A program made the position numbers and the translations under genes. Positions 1 to 5,381 of a stretch of 8,287 nucleotides of DNA are shown piece by piece. The DNA lies in assembly GCA_028818995.1 (NCBI GenBank), contig JAPPMR010000280.1:1-8287 (forward strand). Direction: 5' to 3'. This stretch comes from Candidatus Poribacteria bacterium. Its GTDB lineage: Bacteria > Poribacteria > WGA-4E > WGA-3G. Position 1 is the first letter of the stretch, and each line of letters begins with the position of its first letter. A model generated the notes under the pieces. It saw only the letters and a program-made list of their open reading frames with translations, did not search any database and was not told the DNA's origin.

Positions 1-20
1 ATAACTTTAGGACATCTGCC

Positions 21-263
21 CTATTTATTCAACCATATTTTGGCGAAGGTATTGACTGTAAAACCTCCTATTTCAATTAATGATGTTGCGATCAATAAAA
101 ACAGTGGAAGTAAAGCACTCACGTTGAGCAAGGTGGATCGTAATGATTGCTTTTGGTCTACCCATAGCCAATATGGGAGAATCATTATTGCTACAATCCA
201 TATTGCGATTTGCATCCACTCGTTTATGATTTCTCTTGCGTTTCCACTATCTTCTTTTGCCAT
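21..263 (-). CDS. small two-helix membrane protein, unknown function
   Basis: An 80-residue protein that I do not recognise. A short polar start (about residues 1-16) is followed by two hydrophobic stretches, about residues 19-35 (containing IAIWIVAIMILPYWLWV) and about 45-68 (containing ALLPLFLLIATSLIEIGG). They are separated by a short charged loop with Asp, Lys and Arg, which suggests a hairpin of two membrane helices with both ends on the same side. It begins with ATG at 263 and ends with TAG. No clear Shine-Dalgarno sequence precedes the ATG. It lies downstream of hflC in the same direction, but the 177-bp gap and a promoter-like sequence at 330-357 suggest separate transcription. An overlapping plus-strand frame of similar length (40-285) is the alternative. 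I prefer the minus frame because of its membrane topology, its strand agreement with all neighbours and the upstream promoter. Confidence 0.55.
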   Translation of the reverse strand: MAKEDSGNAREIINEWMQIAIWIVAIMILPYWLWVDQKQSLRSTLLNVSALLPLFLLIATSLIEIGGFTVNTFAKIWLNK

Positions 264-329
264 TTATTTAGGTGTTCACTTTTAAAGGTTGCAACCAAAC
301 GGTGAATATTAGAGTTTCACTCACATATT

Positions 330-357
330 ACTATACTACAAAAGGACTAAATCTCAA
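330..357 (-). promoter_or_regulatory. candidate sigma-70-type promoter for the small membrane protein
   Basis: On the minus strand a TTGAGA hexamer (352-357) is followed after 16 bases by TATAGT (330-335). Each differs from the TTGACA/TATAAT consensus at one position. The surroundings are AT-rich and non-coding, and the site lies about 70 bases upstream of the ATG at 263. Chance matches are common in AT-rich DNA, so this is a prediction only. Confidence 0.4.
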
Positions 358-440
358 GTTAAAATATTCACAATTTAGATTTTTATATTTAACCTGCGTT
401 ATTAGCAAACACCCTCAATAAAAATCCTATGATGCACCAG

Positions 441-1400
441 TTAACGCTTAAGTGCCTGACTATCTTTGAGATATTTATAGAGTTCACTATCTGTTGACAA
501 GATAAGTTTAGTGCTTGCGCTGCTTGTTTTCCGATAGGTCTCTAAGGTTTGAAGGAAAGCGTAAAATTCTGGGTCTTTGCCGTGTGCATTAGCATAAATC
601 TGGATAGCTTGCGCATCAGCATCCCCTTTAATCTGTTCTGCTTGCTTATATGCCTCCGATTGGATACGTTCCAACTCTTTCTGTTTCTGCCCCATGATAT
701 TCGCCGCTTCGCCTTCGCCTTCAGATTTATATTTCTCGCAGATACGCTGACGTTCCGAAATCATACGGTCAAAAACTTTCTGTCGAACTTCGTCTACATA
801 GTTAATCCGTTTTACCTGCACATCAACGAGTTCAATACCAAACTGCGGAACAGCTTCTTGTGCTTTTTCACGAATCATCTGCGTAATCTTCTCTCTACCA
901 ATCTGAATCTCTTCTAACGGTTCGCCGGATTGACCTTCATCATCTTCAAGGATTTCAGTATTCTGTTCTAACACTTGGTTTGAATTACGAACAACTTCGA
1001 TCAACAGTTGTGCTGTCACTAAATCACGTGCCGCAGAATCAATAATATCGTCCAGTCGTGATTGTGCCAGCACCTCTGTTCCGAGTGCCTCATAGAATTG
1101 GAGTGCATCTTTAATCCGCCAACGTGCTGTAGTATCAAGCCAGATAAATTTCTTGTCCTTTGTCGGAATCTGATTTGGAGAACCGTCCCATTCAAGGATG
1201 CGCTTATCAAAGCGGTGTACCTGCTGAATAAATGGTGTTTTCATTTTTAATCCCGCATTGACAATGGGATCGCCAACAGGACGACCAAATTCAGTAATTA
1301 CAACCTGTTCACCTTCATACACAATATAGAACGCACCAGAGGAGAATATAACCACCAGAATAACAACGATAATCAACGGTATCAGTATCTTGAATTTCAT
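441..1400 (-). CDS. hflC: HflC, SPFH/band-7 membrane protein, FtsH protease modulator
   Basis: This 319-residue protein is the partner of HflK. In Escherichia coli the two form a large membrane-anchored periplasmic assembly around the FtsH protease and modulate its degradation of membrane proteins. The sequence has one N-terminal membrane anchor (about residues 4-23) with almost no residues before it. The band-7 domain follows, with the typical stretch RFDKRILEWDG (63-73). An acidic insert lies at about 148-165. A long charged coiled-coil-prone helix covers about 205-275, and the C-terminus contains the HflC-like DPEFYAFLQTLETY (276-289). The length is close to that of E. coli HflC (334). A longer reading from a TTG at 1436 is possible, but the ATG at 1400 is preceded by AAAAGGAG with a 7-base spacer and puts the membrane anchor at the very N-terminus. 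It starts 36 bp after the hflK stop and ends with TAA. Confidence 0.93.
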   Translation of the reverse strand: MKFKILIPLIIVVILVVIFSSGAFYIVYEGEQVVITEFGRPVGDPIVNAGLKMKTPFIQQVHRFDKRILEWDGSPNQIPTKDKKFIWLDTTARWRIKDALQFYEALGTEVLAQSRLDDIIDSAARDLVTAQLLIEVVRNSNQVLEQNTEILEDDEGQSGEPLEEIQIGREKITQMIREKAQEAVPQFGIELVDVQVKRINYVDEVRQKVFDRMISERQRICEKYKSEGEGEAANIMGQKQKELERIQSEAYKQAEQIKGDADAQAIQIYANAHGKDPEFYAFLQTLETYRKTSSASTKLILSTDSELYKYLKDSQALKR

Positions 1401-1407
1401 CAGAAAA

Positions 1408-1415
1408 CTCCTTTT
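1408..1415 (-). promoter_or_regulatory. ribosome binding site that fixes the hflC start
   Basis: The minus strand reads AAAAGGAG, 7 bases before the ATG at 1400. This strong Shine-Dalgarno sequence favours that ATG over the in-frame TTG 36 bases upstream, which would start immediately after the hflK stop codon. Confidence 0.75.
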
Positions 1416-1436
1416 GTTGAAGCAACTTGCTATCAA

Positions 1437-2384
1437 CTATTCTTTTAGTTGCAGAATAGGGATCGGTGTGTTGGTTTCAGTATCGATGACATAAATTTCT
1501 TTAACCTGAGGCAAAACGTCCTGCATCGTTTCCAGATAGAGTCGTTGGCGAGTTACCTCTTTCGCTTTTTGATACTCAGCGCGTATTGCATTGAATTTAT
1601 CCGCGTCCCCTTGTGCTTGGTTAACACGTTTCAGCGCGTAACCTTCTGCTTCTGAAATCTGTTGTTGTGCCAACCCTTTGGATTTCGGAACAGATTGGTT
1701 GTAATCACGCCACGCTTCATTGATGAGACGGTCTTTTTCCTGCTTTGCTTCATTAACCGCGTTAAATGCAGACTTCACCTTTTCTGGTGGATTAACGTCC
1801 TGCAGTGTCACCGTTGCTACATCTAACCCTGTTTCATACAGATCAAGAAGTGTCTGCAGATGTTGTTCTACTTCCGCAGCAATTTCTATACGTCCAACAG
1901 TTAACACTTCGGTAACAGTGCGGTCTCCAATCACTCGACTCATCACTGATTCTGATAGATCTCGCAAAGCATACCGCGGATTCCTAACAGAAAATAGATA
2001 TTTTTCGGGGTCATTAATTTTGTACTGGACTACCCATTCAACATCAGCAATGTTCAGGTCTCCGGTCAGTAGTAAAGATTCTTCTCCAAAATCACTGGGG
2101 TCATACTGGGTACGGACACCCGCTTTAAGTGTTCTAAATCCGAATTCTTCCTTGAAGACCTTTCGTACCTGTACCTTCACGGCTTTCTCAATGCCAAAAG
2201 GTAACTTGAAGTGGAGCCCGGGTTCGGTTTTTCGGACAGATTTTCCGAACATCAAGACAACAGCGATTTCGTCTGCTTCAACAGTATAAAAACTGGTCGT
2301 TAAACTTACCAAGACTGCTACACCAATAATCACAAATAGAATTCGTTTTGGGGTAATAAGATGCAGGTATTGGGAAAGTTCCAT
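1437..2384 (-). CDS. hflK: HflK, SPFH/band-7 membrane protein, FtsH protease modulator
   Basis: This 315-residue protein is the first gene of the hflK-hflC pair. HflK and HflC alternate in a ring-like membrane assembly associated with FtsH. Residues about 14-32 form the single membrane anchor. The band-7 domain follows, with the characteristic EADEIAVVLMFGK (36-48), LTGDLNIADVEWVVQYKI (106-123) and LQDVNPPEKVKSAFNAVNEA (194-213). A charged helical region, about 205-285, is rich in Glu, Lys, Ala and Gln. It is shorter than E. coli HflK (419) because it lacks the Gly/Pro-rich cytoplasmic N-terminal extension, a form common outside gammaproteobacteria. The ATG is preceded by AAGGAG (2392-2397) at a 7-base spacing, and the gene ends with TAG. 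The leader contains a hairpin (2426-2448), and a repeat-rich gap separates it from the E1-beta gene, so it probably has its own promoter. Confidence 0.93.
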   Translation of the reverse strand: MELSQYLHLITPKRILFVIIGVAVLVSLTTSFYTVEADEIAVVLMFGKSVRKTEPGLHFKLPFGIEKAVKVQVRKVFKEEFGFRTLKAGVRTQYDPSDFGEESLLLTGDLNIADVEWVVQYKINDPEKYLFSVRNPRYALRDLSESVMSRVIGDRTVTEVLTVGRIEIAAEVEQHLQTLLDLYETGLDVATVTLQDVNPPEKVKSAFNAVNEAKQEKDRLINEAWRDYNQSVPKSKGLAQQQISEAEGYALKRVNQAQGDADKFNAIRAEYQKAKEVTRQRLYLETMQDVLPQVKEIYVIDTETNTPIPILQLKE

Positions 2385-2425
2385 GTTATTTCTCCTTCTT
2401 TATAAGTCTGTTGTCGGGTTTCACT

Positions 2426-2448
2426 CCTACCTAACTGGAATAGGTAGG
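2426..2448. repeat. hairpin in the hflK leader
   Basis: CCTACCTA at 2426-2433 pairs perfectly with TAGGTAGG at 2441-2448 across a 7-base loop. On the minus strand this lies about 40 bases before the hflK ATG, so it would form in the 5' leader of the mRNA. No run of U follows it, so it does not look like an intrinsic terminator. It is nested within the GTCGGGT/ACCCGAC inverted pair. Confidence 0.6.
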
Positions 2449-2520
2449 TATGTAATTTGAGACATGTTTGGCTATTAGCACTCTCTTTCTCAGTTCCGTT
2501 CTACCCGACCTACGAGGTTT

Positions 2521-2639
2521 TTTATAGTAAAATCCGAAAATATGTTCACATTTCAATGAACAACAATCCCTACACCATCACCGCTGGCGAGGTTTCCTAA
2601 CCTCGCTAATGTAAAGGTAATTATGGATTTTACTATAAA
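2521..2639. mobile_element. MITE-like element with 15-bp terminal inverted repeats
   Basis: The left end TTTATAGTAAAATCC (2521-2535) is the exact reverse complement of the right end GGATTTTACTATAAA (2625-2639). The 119-bp interval encodes no protein and contains an 8-bp-stem palindrome at 2587-2606 and a weaker 6-bp inverted pair, TGTTCA/TGAACA (2543-2548 and 2557-2562). Perfect terminal repeats, small size and lack of coding capacity fit a non-autonomous transposable element mobilised by a transposase elsewhere. The target-site duplication is not certain. A TA lies inside each end, and the flanks are T-rich on the left and AT-rich on the right. A structured regulatory element without mobility is the alternative. 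Confidence 0.6.
2587..2606. repeat. palindrome A inside the MITE-like element
   Basis: GCGAGGTT and AACCTCGC form a perfect 8-bp stem around a TCCT loop. The central 12 bases, GGTTTCCTAACC, recur in reverse complement in the palindrome at 2650-2671, while the outer arm bases differ between the two copies but still pair within each copy. Confidence 0.7.
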
Positions 2640-2649
2640 TAAATTCTAT

Positions 2650-2671
2650 GATGCGGTTAGGAAACCGCATC
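2650..2671. repeat. palindrome B just downstream of the E1-beta gene
   Basis: GATGCGGTT and AACCGCATC form a perfect 9-bp stem around an AGGA loop. It lies 20 bases after the E1-beta stop codon in the direction of transcription. On the minus strand it is followed by ATAGAATTTATTTA, which is U-rich but not a clean U-tract, so it may act as a weak terminator or 3'-end stabiliser. Its core is the reverse complement of that in palindrome A. Confidence 0.7.
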
Positions 2672-2691
2672 TACCACAGCTAACGGTGTTT

Positions 2692-3675
2692 TCAAATTTC
2701 GTATCTAACTAACTTCCGAGCAGCATCAACAATTTGTTCAGTATCCGGAATAACAAATTTCTCCATCACGGGGGCAAAGGGAACAGGCACAGGCGCGGCT
2801 GCAACACGTTCAATTGGTGCGTCAAGATAATCAAACGCTTCGCGAACAACGAGCGCAGCGATCTCTGCACCGAACCCGGCTCTACCCACCGCCTCATGTG
2901 CAATGAGCAGGCGATTTGTTTTCTTTACAGACTCAAAAATGGTCTCTTTGTCAAGCGGCATCAATGTTCTCGGATCAACAACCTCTGCAGAAATTCCTTC
3001 TTCACTCAGTTCATCTGCAGCATCAAGTGCTTTCAAAACCATACGCGATGTCGCTAAAATTGTTATATCTTCACCTTCACGTTTTACATCCGCTTCACCC
3101 AATGGAATAGTGTACTCCTCATCGGGAATTTCACCCTCTTCAGTATAAAGCAGTTTGTGTTCAATAAACATAATCGGGTTGTCGTTTCGGATAGCGGTTT
3201 TTAGTAATCCCTTTGCATCATAAGGGGTAGCTGGCATCACAACAAGCAGACCTGGAATATGTACAAACCACGCCTCAAGGCTTTGTGCGTGCTGTGCAGC
3301 GGAGGAACGACCTGCACCACCTTGCGTTCGGATAACAAGTGGCACATCTAACTGTCCACCCACCATATAGCGGATTTTTGCAACTTGATTGACAATCTGA
3401 TCCATCCCAACAGCAGTAAAGTCAATATACATCAGTTCTGCTACAGGACGCATGCCTGTTACAGCAGCACCAAGCGCTGTGCCGATAATAGCGGCTTCAG
3501 AAATCGGTGTATTTCGGATACGATCTTTTCCAAATTGTTTAAAGAGACCATCCGTGACCTTATATGCACCGCCATACTCAGCAATATCTTCCCCCATGAG
3601 AAAGACCGCTTCGTCGCGTTCCATCTCCTCTATCAATGCCTCTTTTAGCGCATCACGATAGGTAATTGTTTTCAT
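2692..3675 (-). CDS. E1-beta subunit of a 2-oxo acid (pyruvate/acetoin-type) dehydrogenase
   Basis: A 327-residue, full-length transketolase-like beta subunit. With an E1-alpha partner it binds thiamine diphosphate and decarboxylates a 2-oxo acid, passing the acyl group to the lipoyl E2. Visible family features are the N-terminal YRDALKEAL (6-14), MGEDIAEYGGAYKVT (27-41), the cofactor-activating Glu of TPISEAAIIG (Glu60), and GGAGRSSAAQHAQSLEAWF (119-137) with the conserved active-site His129. The C-terminal transketolase domain includes AEVVDPRTLMPLD (230-242) and HEAVGRAGFGAEIAA (260-274). The sequence alone does not separate pyruvate from acetoin or branched-chain substrates, so no symbol is given. 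The ATG follows AAAGGA at 11 bases, and it ends with TGA. E1-alpha usually lies directly upstream of this subunit, but here an unrelated ATPase gene lies 75 bp upstream and hflK lies downstream. Confidence 0.92.
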   Translation of the reverse strand: MKTITYRDALKEALIEEMERDEAVFLMGEDIAEYGGAYKVTDGLFKQFGKDRIRNTPISEAAIIGTALGAAVTGMRPVAELMYIDFTAVGMDQIVNQVAKIRYMVGGQLDVPLVIRTQGGAGRSSAAQHAQSLEAWFVHIPGLLVVMPATPYDAKGLLKTAIRNDNPIMFIEHKLLYTEEGEIPDEEYTIPLGEADVKREGEDITILATSRMVLKALDAADELSEEGISAEVVDPRTLMPLDKETIFESVKKTNRLLIAHEAVGRAGFGAEIAALVVREAFDYLDAPIERVAAAPVPVPFAPVMEKFVIPDTEQIVDAARKLVRYEI

Positions 3676-3702
3676 ATTTCGTCTGTTCCTTTCATATTTC
3701 GT
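3670..3702. repeat. 13-bp direct repeat around the E1-beta start
   Basis: TTTCATATTTCGT occurs at 3670-3682 and again at 3690-3702, a 20-base period. The copy nearest the gene contains the complement of the E1-beta ATG. The outer copy supplies a second ATG at 3695 in another frame. This looks like a short tandem duplication of the start region. Confidence 0.6.
3672..3695 (-). promoter_or_regulatory. possible seven-codon upstream reading frame overlapping the E1-beta start
   Basis: The minus strand encodes MKGTDEI followed by TGA, and this stop overlaps the E1-beta ATG as ATGA. The E1-beta Shine-Dalgarno AAAGGA lies inside this small frame. Translational coupling or leader-peptide control is conceivable, but no good ribosome binding site precedes the upstream ATG, so it may be only a by-product of the direct repeat. 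Confidence 0.2.
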
Positions 3703-3750
3703 TTTAGTTTTCTTAAGGCTGCAGTGCTCCTTGTTACTTTAGTATTTTGT

Positions 3751-5343
3751 CTAAACTGATGAAGGACGTGCTTGTATCACCGGAATAACGTAACTCCGAA
3801 TTGTCAAACCGTCCACTGTTTCTGTCTCAACTTTCGGTTCTGGATTCTCGCGATGATCAAACACAACATAGTAACCCTCTGTAGTTCCTTCCAATTCCAT
3901 ATACGCGGTGAGTTGTTTTTTGCCCGCTGCATAGCGATTGCTACCTTCCCAAACCTTGGTTTCTACGATGTATTTCCGCTGGTTGTGGATGAGAAGTATA
4001 TCCATTCTACCACGACCTGTTTGCACTTCAAGGTACATATTCCCACCTACGCTGCGGATAAACTGTTCAAGGTAGGCATAAAGCAGATGCTGTCCAACAT
4101 ATTCCTGTGGTTTATCCGGTACTTGCAAGATGCGAAAACCAACACGAGCAATAAAATCTTGAAAGTTATCAAGTAAGGAGACCATATCAATTTGTCCCTT
4201 AGGTGTAAGATAATCCAAGAAACATTCATCCTTCTCTTCAGACAGATACTCATTCTCCAACCCATTGAATGTCGGTTTGAAGGTTCTCATAATACGGTAG
4301 AGATAAATTGGATTAACTATTTCACACCTTCCGTCAGCTGCCTCTTTGATAACACCGTAGGTCGCAAGTTCACTGATGATGTCGTCATCAAGGTTGAAAT
4401 CCACGCCTTCCTCACGCGCCATGATTTTCATCAGCATACTTTCAAAGCGCGGGTCTCTGCGAACATTCGTTGTTAGATGCTGTATATTTGTATTTCGTCC
4501 GCGAAGAAGCTGCATGTGTGCCTCTGAGAAGTGTATAGGGGTAATAGTTTCGGTTTTGGGAATATCCATCTCCTCAGTGAGAATCTGCGCGAAGCGGTTC
4601 ACAAGTACAGGTTGCCCAGCGGTTTGCTTGTGGATAGAGGCGATCACCTCTGGTGCGAAATCTTGACCTACCTCATCTGTATATTGCGAAAGTAGTTCTT
4701 GAACTTGTTGAAGCGTAAAGTTTGGCAAGCGAAACTCGTCTTGGATATTAAACGGTGAAACAGATCGATCATAGTTGAGTTGACTAATACTCTTAACACC
4801 GACTATCCCCACACTATGCGGACATTGAAGTTTTTCATCAAGATAGATATAACGGAGGGCATAAAGGAAATCACTTACAACAGTTTGAGGAATGCCGTCA
4901 AACTCATCAATAAGGAGCACAACTCTCTGATTACCGAGAATAACCGCTAATTGTTCAAAATAATCTGTCATTGAATAATGATCACTTATTTGTGTATCCT
5001 CTAAAAATTGTGTTACATTCTCAGACAGTTCCACTTTTCTATTTTGTAGAACATACTCAATTTCCCTACGAATCAGCTGAGAAAATCTATCATAAAAAAC
5101 AGGTGGCGAGGAATTTCGCATAATTTGAAAATCCAGCTGAATAGGGAAATAGGTTGGATCTTCTGTGGTTAGTGCCTCAAGGGCAAATCGGAAGAAAGTG
5201 GTTTTTCCGGTCTGGCGTGGGGCAAAGAGAACGATATACCTTCCATCTTTTACACGTGCGATGAAGTCAACAATTTCTTCGGCGCGCGGGACAACATAGT
5301 GTCGATCAGGATACACACGCCCTTGAGTTCCAAAACGCCTCAT
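3751..5343 (-). CDS. AAA-like ATPase fused to a C-terminal PD-(D/E)XK nuclease-like domain
   Basis: A 530-residue protein. The N-terminal half is a P-loop ATPase with Walker A APRQTGKTT (41-49) and Walker B VVLLIDEFD (141-149). A winged-helix-like region probably follows, at about 200-360. The C-terminal part, about 370-530, ends in a PD-(D/E)XK signature: GRMDILL with Asp448, a beta strand, then IVETKVW with Glu461 and Lys463, in the order and spacing of the nuclease core. Such proteins form large, often multicopy bacterial families of unproven function. Defence or mobile-element roles have been suggested for relatives, but nothing here proves one. Longer in-frame starts exist (TTG at 5397, ATG at 5376), but the ATG at 5343 is preceded by a strong AGGAGG. 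The gene starts 38 bp after the beta-helix gene and ends with TAG. Confidence 0.85.
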   Translation of the reverse strand: MRRFGTQGRVYPDRHYVVPRAEEIVDFIARVKDGRYIVLFAPRQTGKTTFFRFALEALTTEDPTYFPIQLDFQIMRNSSPPVFYDRFSQLIRREIEYVLQNRKVELSENVTQFLEDTQISDHYSMTDYFEQLAVILGNQRVVLLIDEFDGIPQTVVSDFLYALRYIYLDEKLQCPHSVGIVGVKSISQLNYDRSVSPFNIQDEFRLPNFTLQQVQELLSQYTDEVGQDFAPEVIASIHKQTAGQPVLVNRFAQILTEEMDIPKTETITPIHFSEAHMQLLRGRNTNIQHLTTNVRRDPRFESMLMKIMAREEGVDFNLDDDIISELATYGVIKEAADGRCEIVNPIYLYRIMRTFKPTFNGLENEYLSEEKDECFLDYLTPKGQIDMVSLLDNFQDFIARVGFRILQVPDKPQEYVGQHLLYAYLEQFIRSVGGNMYLEVQTGRGRMDILLIHNQRKYIVETKVWEGSNRYAAGKKQLTAYMELEGTTEGYYVVFDHRENPEPKVETETVDGLTIRSYVIPVIQARPSSV

Positions 5344-5353
5344 TCTTTCTCTC

Positions 5354-5359
5354 CCTCCT
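5354..5359 (-). promoter_or_regulatory. ribosome binding site that fixes the ATPase start
   Basis: The minus strand reads AGGAGGGAG before the ATG at 5343. The AGGAGG core sits 10 bases from the start, and the overlapping GGGAG sits 7 bases away. Neither of the two upstream in-frame candidates has a comparable sequence, so translation most likely starts at 5343, giving a protein 18 residues shorter than the longest open frame and no overlap with the upstream gene. Confidence 0.7.
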
Positions 5360-5381
5360 GTCAAATCCCTCTTCATCCAAG

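Larger units (their letters stand above)
2385..2691. other. repeat-rich intergenic region between the E1-beta gene and hflK
   Basis: No protein gene is supported in this 307-bp gap. From left to right it holds the hflK ribosome binding site, an 8-bp-stem hairpin (2426-2448), a pair of 7-bp inverted repeats GTCGGGT/ACCCGAC (2413-2419 and 2503-2509) that bracket the hairpin, a 119-bp element with 15-bp terminal inverted repeats (2521-2639), and a second perfect palindrome (2650-2671) just after the E1-beta stop codon. Any promoter for hflK must lie here. I do not see a convincing -35/-10 pair. Confidence 0.8.

Noticed and set aside
40..285. Plus-strand 81-codon frame overlapping the small membrane protein
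   Set aside because: It runs against every other gene, its translation lacks a coherent domain or membrane pattern, and it mirrors the minus-strand frame.
419..436. CTATGATGC downstream of hflC, matching the sequence next to palindrome B at 2646-2654
   Set aside because: The shared stretch is only 9 bases with loosely similar AT-rich flanks and no accompanying palindrome, so it is not enough to call a second repeat copy.
1720..2289. 189-codon plus-strand frame opposite hflK
   Set aside because: It lies entirely within a well-supported hflK and its Ser/Thr/Arg-rich translation is typical of an antisense shadow.
2473..2490. TTAGCACTC, a perfect half of the CIRCE heat-shock operator, upstream of hflK
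   Set aside because: CIRCE needs the second half GAGTGCTAA nine bases away. The matching position reads GTTCCGTTC, so only one arm is present and a 9-base match can arise by chance.
2385..2691. CRISPR array
   Set aside because: The repeats are inverted and of unequal arms, with no regular direct repeats and spacers.
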